A stretch of DNA of 42,203 bases. Source: an uncultured Eubacteriales bacterium. Its GTDB lineage: Bacteria > Bacillota > Clostridia > Peptostreptococcales > Anaerovoracaceae. Position 1 is the first letter of the stretch. The number at the start of each line of letters is the position of its first letter. The stretch spans positions 5,630 through 47,832 of the forward strand of contig CADBJW010000015.1 in assembly GCA_902795135.1 (NCBI GenBank). Reading direction: 5' to 3'. The notes below the pieces were generated by a model. The model did not search any database, was not told where the DNA came from, and saw only the letters and a program-made list of their open reading frames with translations. A program made the position numbers and the translations under genes. Positions 13,659 to 22,951 of this stretch are shown one piece after another.

Positions 13659-16025
13659 TTACTGCTTTAATTTTACAACGGTAACTCCATCCCCGCCCTC
13701 GCTGAAACCGCCGCGTTTATATTCTTTCACGTTCTTCAGCGATCGCAGTCTGGAGCGGATGCCTTTGCTCAGAATTCCTTCCCCGCGGCCGTGTATGATG
13801 GTCACTTCCGGAAGGCCTGAAATATAGGCGTCATCTATATATTTTTCCACATCCATTAGGGCATCGTCAAGGTTTTTTCCTCTGACATCAATGGATGTCG
13901 AAACGGTTTGCGCTTTTCGTTTATAAAGGCTTCCATACTTGGTTTTTTGCTTCGGTTTTTTTACCGGATTGTCGATTAACATAATATCCGTTACGTTTAC
14001 AGTGAACTTCATGGCTCCACACTGGACCTGAAGCTCGCCTTTTTCGTCTGGAAGCTCAACAATTTCACCATTCTGTCCCAACGTCAGGATCTTGACCCGG
14101 TCGCCGATCTTCAGCGTGTCCGGATCCACCGGATTGTCATTGGTTTCCCGTTTGATCGTGCTCCGGTTTTTCTTTTCGACCCGCTTCAGCCGTCTGCGGC
14201 CTTCATCAAACCGCTTATTTCGTTCCCCCAGACTTTCCAGTTTAGCGATTTCTTTTAGTTCTTCCCGAAAATCGTCTGCTGTTTCCTGGGCTTCCCGGAT
14301 AATATCCCGTGCCTCTTCTCTGGCTCTGGCGATTTCCTTGTCCCGCCGTTCCTCCAGCTTTCTGGCCTTCTTTTCCAGCTCCTCCTGTTTCAGCTTCATC
14401 TCCTCGCTGATTCGGATGGCTTCAGCCCGTTCCTCCTCGGCCTTTTTCTTATCCTGCTCTATGGATGCGATGATGTCTTCAAAAGCCAGATCGCCGCTGT
14501 CCAGGAGATGGGCGGCTCTGGCAGTGATCTTTTCATCCAGCCCCAGCTTCTTGGAAATCTCAAAGGCATTGGATTTTCCAGGCAGTCCGATCACAAGCCG
14601 GTAAGTCGGACTTAAGGTCTCCACGTCAAATTCCATGGACGCATTCTCAACGCCATCTGTGGAGATGGCATATTTCTTTAGTTCCGTATAGTGGGTCGTT
14701 GCGATGGAACAGGCGCCTTTTGCTGCCAGTTCCTCCAAAATGGATATGGCAAGGGCCGCCCCTTCCGTGGGATCGGTTCCTGCCCCAAGTTCATCCAATA
14801 ATACCAAACTGTCGTCATCTGCATTTCGCATGATCCACACAATATTCGCCATGTGGGAAGAAAAGGTACTGAGGCTTTGCTCGATGCTTTGCTCGTCTCC
14901 GATATCGGCGAAAATCTGCCGGAAGACAGGCACTTTACTCCCCTGGGCTGCCGGAATGTGCAGTCCGGTCTGCGCCATCAGGCACAAAAGCCCCGCCGTT
15001 TTCAGGGTGACGGTCTTGCCGCCTGTGTTCGGGCCTGTGATCACAAGGGTCCGATAGGTCTCGCCAATGGAGATATTGATCGGCACCACCTTTTTCTGAT
15101 CGATGAGGGGATGGCTGGCGCTTCGAAGCTCCAGAATGCCGTCGTCATTGATTTCCGGCTCCTCTCCGATCATTTCCATGGAAAGCCTTCCCTTTGCCAT
15201 AAACAGGTCCAGATCCAGCAACAGCTTTTGGTTATTGACCAGATCGTGGTAACATTCAGAAACAAATCCCGACAGCTCCGCAAGGATTCGGTTGATTTCC
15301 GTCTGTTCATCCAGCTCCAGCTGCCGCAGCTCGTTGTTCATATTCACAATGGCCTGCGGTTCAATGAACAGGGTCGCCCCGCTTCCGCTCTGGTCATGGA
15401 TGATTCCGGGAACCTGGTTTCGGTGTTCTTGCTTCACGGGAACCACGTATCTGCCATTTCGGATCGTAATGATGGCATCCTGCAACACGGTTTTTTCGGA
15501 ATTCAGTATCTGATTCATCTTCGCCTTTAAGGCGTCATTTTGACGCGCCTGGGCACGCCGTATGCTCCGCAGCTCTGAACTGGCATTGTCTGCCATCTGA
15601 TCTTCGGATTCGATGCACCGGTCGATTTCATTGATCAGGTCTTTGTGTACAGCCAGAATCTCGGCAATGGAGTCAATGATCGGAAGCTCCGGTACATCAT
15701 CGCCCTTGAGAAAGGACAGGATACGGTCTGCCGTTTTCTGGTTGTACATCACCCGCAGGAGCTGTGCCATGGTCAGAACGCCGCCCTTTCTGGCGAAACT
15801 TACGATTCCCTCAATATCATAAAAACCACCGACTGGCAAAGGGCCTTTCGCAGTGATCAGCCTTACCGCTTCTGTGGTTTCTTCTTGTCTTTCTCTGATT
15901 TCACGGACATCATAAACAGGCTTTAGTTCTGAAATGACTTTTTTCGTCATTTCAGAACCGGCCTGTTCCATTAGCATATCAATTATTTTACTGTATTCTA
16001 AAACGTTTAAGGTCTTGTCTGTCAT
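13659..16025 (-). CDS. mutS2: Endonuclease MutS2
   Basis: The 788-residue protein has the full MutS2 architecture: a core/clamp region (about 1–310), an ABC-type ATPase with Walker A GPNTGGKT (331–338) and signature/Walker B stretch LDELGAGTDPTEGAAL (about 408–423), a long charged coiled coil (about 510–630), a KOW-like segment, and a C-terminal Smr nuclease domain with SIDVRGKNLDDALMDVEKYI and IIHGRGEGILSKG. Known roles of the family are suppression of recombination and rescue of collided ribosomes in Firmicutes. The mismatch-recognition domain of MutS is absent, as expected. The start abuts the zapA stop, so the two are probably translationally coupled. Confidence 0.97.
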   Translation of the reverse strand: MTDKTLNVLEYSKIIDMLMEQAGSEMTKKVISELKPVYDVREIRERQEETTEAVRLITAKGPLPVGGFYDIEGIVSFARKGGVLTMAQLLRVMYNQKTADRILSFLKGDDVPELPIIDSIAEILAVHKDLINEIDRCIESEDQMADNASSELRSIRRAQARQNDALKAKMNQILNSEKTVLQDAIITIRNGRYVVPVKQEHRNQVPGIIHDQSGSGATLFIEPQAIVNMNNELRQLELDEQTEINRILAELSGFVSECYHDLVNNQKLLLDLDLFMAKGRLSMEMIGEEPEINDDGILELRSASHPLIDQKKVVPINISIGETYRTLVITGPNTGGKTVTLKTAGLLCLMAQTGLHIPAAQGSKVPVFRQIFADIGDEQSIEQSLSTFSSHMANIVWIMRNADDDSLVLLDELGAGTDPTEGAALAISILEELAAKGACSIATTHYTELKKYAISTDGVENASMEFDVETLSPTYRLVIGLPGKSNAFEISKKLGLDEKITARAAHLLDSGDLAFEDIIASIEQDKKKAEEERAEAIRISEEMKLKQEELEKKARKLEERRDKEIARAREEARDIIREAQETADDFREELKEIAKLESLGERNKRFDEGRRRLKRVEKKNRSTIKRETNDNPVDPDTLKIGDRVKILTLGQNGEIVELPDEKGELQVQCGAMKFTVNVTDIMLIDNPVKKPKQKTKYGSLYKRKAQTVSTSIDVRGKNLDDALMDVEKYIDDAYISGLPEVTIIHGRGEGILSKGIRSRLRSLKNVKEYKRGGFSEGGDGVTVVKLKQ

Positions 16026-16616
16026 TTAAATCTGTCCGATAGACATCTGCTCCATGGAGTTTTCGCTCTTTTGTTTTTCCAACTCCTTCTTTAACTGCAG
16101 ATTTTCCATCTGAAGGTCAAAGAAGCTGTTCTCCAGTTCACGGCATTTGTCTTCTACTTCCTTGATCACGTCATCCATGCCACTCTGCATCTGAGCCTTT
16201 GTTGTTTCTGCCGCTTCCTTGAGTCTGGCGATTTCGTCGTCCTTTTCCTGAATCTGTCTCAGGAGTTCATCTTTCTGCAGAACCATCGCCTGTGTTTCTT
16301 CTTTGTAGTCGGCATAATTCTTTTTGCTTTCATCCCAAAGCTGCACATAGTGCTGCGCATCTTTTTCGAGCTGCGCATTGAGACGTCTCAGCTCTTCGAG
16401 TTCCTTTGTCATCTGGAACTGTTCGCCAGTAATATTTGCAGCTGCCAGAATAGCCACATTGGATGGAGTCGCGCCTGCAGCAACAGCAGCATCAGCGATC
16501 TCGTGCATCTTCATGTCAACGTGGGCTGCCACCTGGATGATATCTTCCTTTGGCATATCGCCGGCAATAACATATTCCTGACCGTAGATCTTGACTTTTA
16601 CCTTGTTGTTTTCCAT
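16026..16616 (-). CDS. zapA: Cell division protein ZapA
   Basis: The 196-residue cytoplasmic protein begins MENNKVKVKIYGQEYVIAGD, the beta-hairpin start of the ZapA domain, followed by the conserved HVDMKMHEIADA and NVAILAAANITGEQF helices. The rest (about 80–190) is a long coiled coil rich in E, K and Q. Known role: stabilises and bundles FtsZ filaments at the Z ring. It is longer than E. coli ZapA because of the extended coil, which is usual in clostridia. GGAGAG precedes the ATG. The placement between pheT and mutS2 is conserved in many Firmicutes. Confidence 0.93.
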   Translation of the reverse strand: MENNKVKVKIYGQEYVIAGDMPKEDIIQVAAHVDMKMHEIADAAVAAGATPSNVAILAAANITGEQFQMTKELEELRRLNAQLEKDAQHYVQLWDESKKNYADYKEETQAMVLQKDELLRQIQEKDDEIARLKEAAETTKAQMQSGMDDVIKEVEDKCRELENSFFDLQMENLQLKKELEKQKSENSMEQMSIGQI

Positions 16617-16626
16617 GCTAACTCTC

Positions 16627-19143
16627 CTACATCTCTCTTAAAACTGCGTTCAGTTTTTCTTTAAGCGCACCGAGCACTCTGTTGTGTACAGTAACAACTT
16701 CGTCATCCGTAAGGGTCTTTTCCATATCCCGGTAGACCAGATTGAAAGCAACACTCTTCTTTCCTTCTTCTACCTGCTTGCCTCTGTAAACGTCAAACAG
16801 TTCGACCTTTTCGAGGATCGGTTTGCCCTTTTCTTCGATGACTTCTTTTATACGACCAACTTCCATATCTTCATCAACAAGCAGAGCGATGTCTCTGGAT
16901 GTTGACGGGAACTTCGGAAGCGGTGTGTAAACGATTTCTGTATTGGCCTTTCTCAGGATCGCGCCGAACATCAATTCGCAGCAGTAAATTCGAACGCCGT
17001 CCATGCCGTAGTTTTCGGCTACATCCGGATGAATCTCACCCATGATGCCCAGTTCTTCGTATTCTTCACCGGCAGCCTTCATTTCTGCAGATGCCTCCAC
17101 GAGGATCCGCGCGCATCTGCCCGGGTGATATACACCGTACTCTGATTCTGCCACGAAAACAGGTTTCTGGATTCCGAGTACTTTCAAAAGCTCAACGACA
17201 ATGCCCTTCAGTGTGAAGAAGCTTTCGCCTCTGCCGTACATTCCGATGCAAAGGGCATAGTCTTCATCTGGCAGATGATCCAGGCTGATCGGATTGTCCA
17301 TAAATGTGTTTCCGATTTCAAAAGCGCTTACCTTCTCAATATTTCTGGAATAATTCCTTGCCAGCACTTCCAACATGTTCGGTGTCAGCACGGTTCTCAT
17401 GACGGAGTTTTCTTCACCCAGCGGGTTGATGATCTTTACAAAGGCTCTTTCCCAGGAATCTTCTCCGATGCGAATCTTATCCACGCCGCTCGGACTTACG
17501 AAGGAATAGGTCTGGATTTCATTCAGTCCAAGACCGCAAAGCGCTTCTCTGGCCATATCTCTGATGGTTCTTTCGTATGGCATGCCCGCTTCATTGTTGC
17601 CCTTTGGCAGCGTAACCGGCAGTTTGTCGTAACCGTACATTCTGGCGATTTCTTCGATATAATCTTCTTCTTCGAGGAGATCCTGACGAACCGTTGGAGG
17701 CGTTACCGTCATAATATCTCCGCTACCTTCTACCTTGATTTCAAGGCCTTCCAGCATAGCGACCATATCGTCTCTGGAAACATCGATGCCAAGCACGTGG
17801 TTGATCCGGCTGACACGAACATCCAGAACTTTTGCACTCTGTGGAGCCGGATAACGATCCACACTTCCTTCGCAGACCTTCCCTGCGCCGATCATTTCGA
17901 TCAATCTGCAGACTCTGTCTGCAGCAGCCTCGGTCAGATTCGGGTCGATGCCCTTTTCGAATCTGGAGGAGGCTTCCGTTCTCAGACCCAGCTTCTTTGC
18001 TGTCGTTCTGACACTGTCGCCGTTAAAGTTGGCGGATTCTATAATAATGGTCTTTGTATCTTCTTCGATTTCAGAATTCAATCCACCCATGACGCCAGCA
18101 ACGGCGATGCTTCTTTCCGCATCTTTGATCATGAGCATATCGCCTTCCAGCGTACGTTCCGTTTCATCCAGCGTGGTGAAGGTTTCTCCCGGCTGCGCGT
18201 TCTCAACGATGATCTTGCCGCCGTGTACTTCCTTGATATCGAATGCATGGAGCGGCTGGCCGTATTCCAACATGACAAAGTTTGTAATGTCAACGATGTT
18301 GTTGATCGGTCTCATGCCTGCGTACATGAGTCTCTTTTGCAGCCACCATGGGGACTGTTCTACCTTGACGTCTGTTACGATTCTTGCAACGTATCTTCTG
18401 CATGCATCTTCATTGCGGATCTCAACATCCACATAATCCGCAGACTTGCCTTCTCCGTCAGCATTCTGGATTGTCGTATCCGGATAGGAGAATGACTTGC
18501 CAAAGGTTGCAGCCGCTTCTCTGGCCATACCGATCATGGCCAGACAGTCCGGCCGATTCGGTGTGATCTCAAAATCTACGACCGCCTGTTTCAGTTCCAA
18601 AGCCTCTGCGAAATCTTTGCCGATCTGATCTTCAATGCCATCGTAGACCTTCGGATCCAGGATCCAGATGCCTTCTCTATGAGCGATTGGAACCACCTTG
18701 TCTTCGAATCCCAATTCTCCTGCAGAGCAAAGCATTCCAAAGGATTCAACGCCTCTCAGCTTGCCTTTTGTGATCTTGACGCCGCCTTCCTGTTTTGGCT
18801 GTCCGTGAAGGGGTCCCGGGATGTGGCTTTTGTGCAATGCCACCGGTACATAAGCTCCCTCAAATACATTCGGTGCGCCGGTCACGATCTGCAGCAATCC
18901 GTCTTCTCCGATGCCGGCAGCTTCTTTGTCGCCGATATTGATCCGGCAGACAACGAGCTTGTCCGCATCCGGATGTTTTTCGATTTTTTCGATCCTGCCA
19001 ACGACTACATTTTCCATGTCCTGGCAGAAGTATTCGCATGTTTCCAAATTCGATCCGGACATAATCATCTTCTCACAGAATTCTTCTGTGGAGATGTCCT
19101 TGAGATCGATATAATCATTTATCCATTCAACTGGTACTAACAT
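16627..19143 (-). CDS. pheT: Phenylalanyl-tRNA synthetase beta subunit
   Basis: 838 residues from the ATG at 19141–19143, preceded by GGGAG at six bases; a TTG two codons earlier is disfavoured. Domains in order: N-terminal MLVPVEWINDYIDL, the EMAP-like tRNA-binding domain (about 40–155, VGRIEKIEKHPDADKLVVC), B3/B4 editing domain (NIVDITNFVMLEYGQPLHAF), B5 helicase-like domain, the inactive catalytic-like core, and the C-terminal ferredoxin-fold anticodon-binding domain (PLPKFPSTSRDIALLVDEDM). The enzyme is an alpha2-beta2 tetramer that charges tRNA-Phe; this subunit binds tRNA and edits tyrosine. It follows pheS after 14 bp, and zapA starts 10 bp after it. Confidence 0.97.
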   Translation of the reverse strand: MLVPVEWINDYIDLKDISTEEFCEKMIMSGSNLETCEYFCQDMENVVVGRIEKIEKHPDADKLVVCRINIGDKEAAGIGEDGLLQIVTGAPNVFEGAYVPVALHKSHIPGPLHGQPKQEGGVKITKGKLRGVESFGMLCSAGELGFEDKVVPIAHREGIWILDPKVYDGIEDQIGKDFAEALELKQAVVDFEITPNRPDCLAMIGMAREAAATFGKSFSYPDTTIQNADGEGKSADYVDVEIRNEDACRRYVARIVTDVKVEQSPWWLQKRLMYAGMRPINNIVDITNFVMLEYGQPLHAFDIKEVHGGKIIVENAQPGETFTTLDETERTLEGDMLMIKDAERSIAVAGVMGGLNSEIEEDTKTIIIESANFNGDSVRTTAKKLGLRTEASSRFEKGIDPNLTEAAADRVCRLIEMIGAGKVCEGSVDRYPAPQSAKVLDVRVSRINHVLGIDVSRDDMVAMLEGLEIKVEGSGDIMTVTPPTVRQDLLEEEDYIEEIARMYGYDKLPVTLPKGNNEAGMPYERTIRDMAREALCGLGLNEIQTYSFVSPSGVDKIRIGEDSWERAFVKIINPLGEENSVMRTVLTPNMLEVLARNYSRNIEKVSAFEIGNTFMDNPISLDHLPDEDYALCIGMYGRGESFFTLKGIVVELLKVLGIQKPVFVAESEYGVYHPGRCARILVEASAEMKAAGEEYEELGIMGEIHPDVAENYGMDGVRIYCCELMFGAILRKANTEIVYTPLPKFPSTSRDIALLVDEDMEVGRIKEVIEEKGKPILEKVELFDVYRGKQVEEGKKSVAFNLVYRDMEKTLTDDEVVTVHNRVLGALKEKLNAVLREM

Positions 19144-19157
19144 TTGCAACTCCCATC

Positions 19158-20180
19158 TTATTTGAACTGTTCAATGAAACGCATGTCGTTTTCGTAGAAC
19201 AGTCTTATATCGTCAACACCGTACTTGAGCATCGCTACACGCTCCACACCCATACCGAAGGCGAATCCGGTATATTTTTCTGTATCCAGTCCGCCAACCT
19301 TAAGTACATTCGGGTGTACCATGCCGCAGCCCAGGATTTCGATCCATCCGCTGCCTTTGCAGACTCTGCAGCCTTTGCCGCCGCACTTGAAGCAAGATAC
19401 GTCGACTTCTGCACTTGGTTCTGTAAACGGGAAGTGATGCGGACGGAACTTTGTCTTTGTATCCGGTCCAAAAAGCTGCTTGGCGAAGCTGTCCAGCGTG
19501 CCTTTGAGATCCGCCATAGTGATGCCTTCGTCAACGACGAGACCTTCGACCTGATGGAACATCGGTGAATGGGTGGCATCCGGCGTATCACATCGGAAGC
19601 AGCGTCCCGGTGAGATGACTTTGATTGGCGGGTCCTGCTTCAGAAGGGTTCTTACCTGAACCGGTGATGTCTGTGTTCTCAGCAGAACGTCTTCTGTGAT
19701 ATAGAAGGTGTCCGTCATATCTCTGGCAGGATGATTCGGTCCTGCATTCAAAGCATCAAAGTTGTTATATACGGTTTCGACTTCCGGTCCTTCGACGATG
19801 GAAAATCCCATATTCATAAACACCTGGGAGATTTCTTCCATAGTTCTGGTCAGTGGGTGCTTTACGCCCAGATTTCTGGCTACGCCCGGTTCTGTAACGT
19901 CGACCTTTTCTATTTTAAACTGCGCTTCCTTCGCGGCCTGTTTGACGGCCTCGAATTTGTCGTTCAGCATACCTTCGATTTGACTTCTGACCTTGTTGGC
20001 CATTTGTCCTGTTTCTTTTCTTTCTTCTGGTGAAAGCTTGCCCATACCTCTGAGGATCTGCGTCAGCTCACCTTTCTTGCCCAGAAGCTTAACTCTGATT
20101 TCGTCTGTTTCAGCCTGGGTTTTGGCTTTTGCCATCTGAGCCTTTGCTTCTTCCAAAATCCTGTTTAACTGCTCTTGCAT
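19158..20180 (-). CDS. pheS: Phenylalanyl-tRNA synthetase alpha subunit
   Basis: 340 residues from the ATG at 20178–20180, with GGAGG nine bases upstream; the preceding TTG is not needed. The N-terminal coiled coil (MQEQLNRILEEAKAQMAKAK) binds tRNA. The class II catalytic core shows motif 2 (GRCFRCDTPDATHSPMFHQV) and motif 3 (GFAFGMGVERVAMLKYGVDD). A zinc-ribbon-like CFKCGGKGCRVCKGSG lies in the insertion typical of Firmicutes enzymes. It activates phenylalanine with ATP and works with PheT. No T-box leader is visible upstream; the start codon overlaps the stop of the methyltransferase gene (TGATG), so expression appears tied to that gene. Confidence 0.97.
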   Translation of the reverse strand: MQEQLNRILEEAKAQMAKAKTQAETDEIRVKLLGKKGELTQILRGMGKLSPEERKETGQMANKVRSQIEGMLNDKFEAVKQAAKEAQFKIEKVDVTEPGVARNLGVKHPLTRTMEEISQVFMNMGFSIVEGPEVETVYNNFDALNAGPNHPARDMTDTFYITEDVLLRTQTSPVQVRTLLKQDPPIKVISPGRCFRCDTPDATHSPMFHQVEGLVVDEGITMADLKGTLDSFAKQLFGPDTKTKFRPHHFPFTEPSAEVDVSCFKCGGKGCRVCKGSGWIEILGCGMVHPNVLKVGGLDTEKYTGFAFGMGVERVAMLKYGVDDIRLFYENDMRFIEQFK

Positions 20181-20971
20181 CAAAATTTACCTCCTACCGA
20201 CTGGTACATCAATATTCCAGCCGCAACTGCTGCATTTAATGATTCGATCCGGCCCTGCATCGGTATCTTTACCTTAATGTCTGCCAAATCCATAAAATCA
20301 CGGCTGACGCCGCGTCCCTCGTTCCCTATGACGAGAGCTATATTCTCAGTCAAATCTGCCTCAAAACAGCTTGTGGCCCCTTCCAGACAGGTAACTGTGA
20401 GTTTCTTGCCAAGTCCATGCAAAAGCTCCGCTGCCTCTGCGGCACTTTCGCAAATAACAGCGGGCATTCGTAGTAGTGATCCGGCTGCGGCCCTGCATAC
20501 TTTCGGTGCATAGATATCGCCGGTTCCTTTGATGGCGATCACACCAGCATATCCTGCCGCCTCAGCCGTTCTGATTATGGTTCCTATATTCCCCGGATCC
20601 TGCAGCCGGTCCAGTACGACCAGATTGGCGCCGGCCTCCAGGGTCTCAAAACTGCAGCCGTCTTCCCATGGCTTTACAGCCACGGAAACCACTCCCTGAG
20701 AGTGTTCCGTATCCGACAGTTCTCCAAAGAGTCTGCTGTCTAACAAATAGGTCTGTTCCTCGAAAACAGCAGGCAGTTCCTCTTTCCCAAATCGTTCATA
20801 TCGTTGTTCGTCGAGAAAGACCCCTTCGATTCGTGCACCGGTGCTCGCTGCATCCTTGAGCACTTTGATTCCTTCCAAAAGGAATTGACCTTTTTGATCC
20901 CTGTATTTTTTTCGTGTCAGTTTCAGGGTGTCCTTATATATAGCGTTTTCTCTCGACGTGATATGTTTCAT
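20180..20971 (-). CDS. TrmH/SpoU-family RNA 2'-O-methyltransferase
   Basis: 263 residues from the ATG at 20969–20971; a GTG at 21004 would place the start inside the ftsZ terminator and is rejected. The N-terminal part (SRENAIYKDTLKLTRKKYRD, then FLLEGIKVL) is the RNA substrate-binding domain. The C-terminal part is the SPOUT methyltransferase with the three family motifs: VVLDRLQDPGNIGTIIRTAE, LVIGNEGRGVS and IPMQGRIESLNAAVAAGILM. Such enzymes methylate a ribose in 23S rRNA (RlmB type) or tRNA; the exact target cannot be told. There is no ribosome binding site before the ATG, which lies about ten bases after the U-run of the ftsZ terminator. Confidence 0.92.
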   Translation of the reverse strand: MKHITSRENAIYKDTLKLTRKKYRDQKGQFLLEGIKVLKDAASTGARIEGVFLDEQRYERFGKEELPAVFEEQTYLLDSRLFGELSDTEHSQGVVSVAVKPWEDGCSFETLEAGANLVVLDRLQDPGNIGTIIRTAEAAGYAGVIAIKGTGDIYAPKVCRAAAGSLLRMPAVICESAAEAAELLHGLGKKLTVTCLEGATSCFEADLTENIALVIGNEGRGVSRDFMDLADIKVKIPMQGRIESLNAAVAAGILMYQSVGGKF

Positions 20972-20980
20972 TCTGACTAT

Positions 20981-21012
20981 AAAAACGAATAGCCGGCGTA
21001 GCACCGGCTATT
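20981..21012 (-). terminator. Rho-independent terminator of the dcw operon
   Basis: AATAGCCGG (20988–20996) and CCGGCTATT (21004–21012) form a 9-bp stem with a seven-base loop. On the minus strand it is followed by CGTTTTTATAG. It starts 19 bases after the ftsZ stop codon and ends the division-gene transcript, although the next gene begins only about ten bases further on. Confidence 0.85.
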
Positions 21013-21030
21013 GAAGCTTGCATTGTAGTG

Positions 21031-22122
21031 TTATCTTAAGAAATTCGGGATATCGAACTTCGGAAGTCCGTCATAGTCGTCATGCAGAGCACTGCTGTTT
21101 AAGCCAGTTTCTTCGTTGTTTTCTCTAATCGGTTCTGTAGGTGGAACGATTGGACCAATCTCTCTGGTATTGTTCTCAAATCCAGCTGCGATTACTGTAA
21201 CAGCGATTTCATCCTGCATGTCATCCTTAATGGCTGTTCCCAGAATAATGATAGCGTTGCTGTCAGCTTCTTCGTCGATCTGAGTGGCAACCTTGTCAAC
21301 ATCGAACATGGTCAGGTTCTTGCCGCCAGTGATGTTGATCAGGACAGCTCTAGCGCCTGAAATCTTCGTTTCAAGCAGCGGACTGTCGATGGCGCTCTTT
21401 ACTGCATCTTCGATTCTCGTTTCGCCCTTGCCGTGTCCAACGCCCATGTGAACGATGCCTCTGTCCTTCATGATGGTTGTTACATCTGCAAAGTCCAGAT
21501 TAATGAGTGCGTCATCAACGATGATATCGGAGATGGACTGAACGCCCTGTTTGAGCACTTCGTCTGCCATGGAGAATGCTTCCAGCAGTGATGTTTCTTC
21601 GACAACTGCTTCCAGCAGCTTATCGTTCGGAACAACGACCAGTGAGTCCACATACTTCTTCAGGAATTTGATTCCCAGTTCTGCATGCTCCCCTCTCTTC
21701 TTTCCTTCAAACCGGAAAGGCTTCGTTACAACGCCTACGGTGAGGATACCCATATCCTTCGCGATCTTGGCGATGATCGGAGCAGCTCCTGTACCAGTTC
21801 CGCCGCCCATTCCGCATGTAACGAATACCATATCGGAACCTGCGATGAACTTCTCTAGATCTTCCAGGTTTTCTTCGGCTGATTTCTGTCCAACTTCTGG
21901 ATTTCCGCCAGCACCAAGACCCTTGGTAAGCTTTTCTCCAATCTGAATTTTTGTTTCCGCTCTGTTCTTTGCCAGTGCCTGTTTATCTGTATTGACAGCT
22001 ACGAAAGTTACGCCTTTCATGCCGCCTTCAATCATTCTGTTAATTGCATTGCAGCCGCCACCGCCAACTCCGATGACCTTGATTTCCTGTAATGCGTTTT
22101 CGGTCGATTCAAACTGTAGCAT
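21031..22122 (-). CDS. ftsZ: Cell division GTPase FtsZ
   Basis: 363 residues. FtsZ polymerises into the Z ring that directs septation. The GTP-binding domain carries the nucleotide-binding [13 protein letters not shown] (18–30) and the tubulin signature GGGTGTG (106–112); the T7 loop is in [17 protein letters not shown]. The C-terminal domain ends about residue 315, followed by a short linker and the conserved tail peptide [10 protein letters not shown] (354–363) that docks membrane tethers such as FtsA, SepF or ZapA-type partners. The linker is short. GGGAGG precedes the ATG. Last gene of the dcw operon; ftsA, its usual upstream neighbour, is missing, so SepF or an unlinked FtsA must anchor it. 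Confidence 0.99.
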   Translation of the reverse strand: MLQFESTENALQEIKVIGVGGGGCNAINRMIEGGMKGVTFVAVNTDKQALAKNRAETKIQIGEKLTKGLGAGGNPEVGQKSAEENLEDLEKFIAGSDMVFVTCGMGGGTGTGAAPIIAKIAKDMGILTVGVVTKPFRFEGKKRGEHAELGIKFLKKYVDSLVVVPNDKLLEAVVEETSLLEAFSMADEVLKQGVQSISDIIVDDALINLDFADVTTIMKDRGIVHMGVGHGKGETRIEDAVKSAIDSPLLETKISGARAVLINITGGKNLTMFDVDKVATQIDEEADSNAIIILGTAIKDDMQDEIAVTVIAAGFENNTREIGPIVPPTEPIRENNEETGLNSSALHDDYDGLPKFDIPNFLR

Positions 22123-22177
22123 TCAGATTTACCTCCCATTTGATATTCTATCCAAAATACAGATAGATTATAACATA

Positions 22178-22951
22178 TTATTTTTTTGGCGTAAAGAAAC
22201 AATAATTGTTCCTGCTAATGGTAATCGTTCCTTTTTCTTTGTCTTTCTGATAGAGGTCGTAAACCACTGATTTCAACGTTCCTGACTTCAAACAGCTCAT
22301 CAGATTCTTGTATTTGCCTTTGCATACCAGGTCGTCGTAAATGTATGCGTCGACATTACTATCTTTTATGTCAACTCGCTTAAAATACATGTCATTTTCA
22401 TCCGCTGCAATGATCAGGTCCAGAGCTTTGTTCAGAACGTCTTGTTCCTTAACGTTTACAACCTCTTTTCTCTGGGCAGATTTGACGGTAATATTGTCGA
22501 TCAGAGTCGCTTTTCGTTCTTCTTTGGCGACTTCTATAACGGTTCCGTCAATGTCCGTTACGACGTAGTTTTTACCCTTCTTGATCTGGGCCATGGCCGA
22601 CTTTTCGGTGATGGTGATGGTGACCTTGTCCGGGAACTTTCGTCTCACTTTCGCCGTGTCTACATACAGGTTGTTTTTCTTGATTTTATGCTGGACCCAA
22701 AGGGGTTCTGCATTAAAAATGCTTTCGCCCGTTTTGACACCGGAAGCTTTTATAACTGCTTCATCGGTGATTTCCTGATTGCCCATGACGGCAATCCCAT
22801 TGACATTAAAATACGGTATATGTGTCGCAAACCATACGGCAACACACACCAAAACGAAAATGGTGAATTTTAGCAGATATCGCTTCTTTTTATGCTTTTT
22901 GATTTTGTGGTTTGATACTCTCCGCGCCACATTACCATTATTCTCAGTCAT
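22178..22951 (-). CDS. ftsQ: Cell division protein FtsQ/DivIB
   Basis: 257 residues with a basic cytoplasmic start, one transmembrane helix (about 26–44, YLLKFTIFVLVCVAVWFATH) and an extracytoplasmic domain. The POTRA domain is visible from FNVNGIAVMGNQEITDEAVI through KVTITITEKSAMAQI; the FtsQ/DivIB beta domain follows. The protein links FtsL and FtsB-like partners to the septal synthase complex. It overlaps the end of murG by eight bases, so it is translationally coupled, and is 55 bp upstream of ftsZ. The family is weakly conserved, but position and domain order make the call safe. Confidence 0.92.
   Translation of the reverse strand: MTENNGNVARRVSNHKIKKHKKKRYLLKFTIFVLVCVAVWFATHIPYFNVNGIAVMGNQEITDEAVIKASGVKTGESIFNAEPLWVQHKIKKNNLYVDTAKVRRKFPDKVTITITEKSAMAQIKKGKNYVVTDIDGTVIEVAKEERKATLIDNITVKSAQRKEVVNVKEQDVLNKALDLIIAADENDMYFKRVDIKDSNVDAYIYDDLVCKGKYKNLMSCLKSGTLKSVVYDLYQKDKEKGTITISRNNYCFFTPKK

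Noticed and set aside
17275-18495. Plus-strand open frame of 406 codons
   Set aside because: Antisense to pheT, with composition typical of a frame shadow and no promoter or ribosome site.
20972-21030. T-box riboswitch for pheST
   Set aside because: The gap before the operon is only about 60 bases and is filled by the ftsZ terminator; no specifier loop or T-box sequence is visible.
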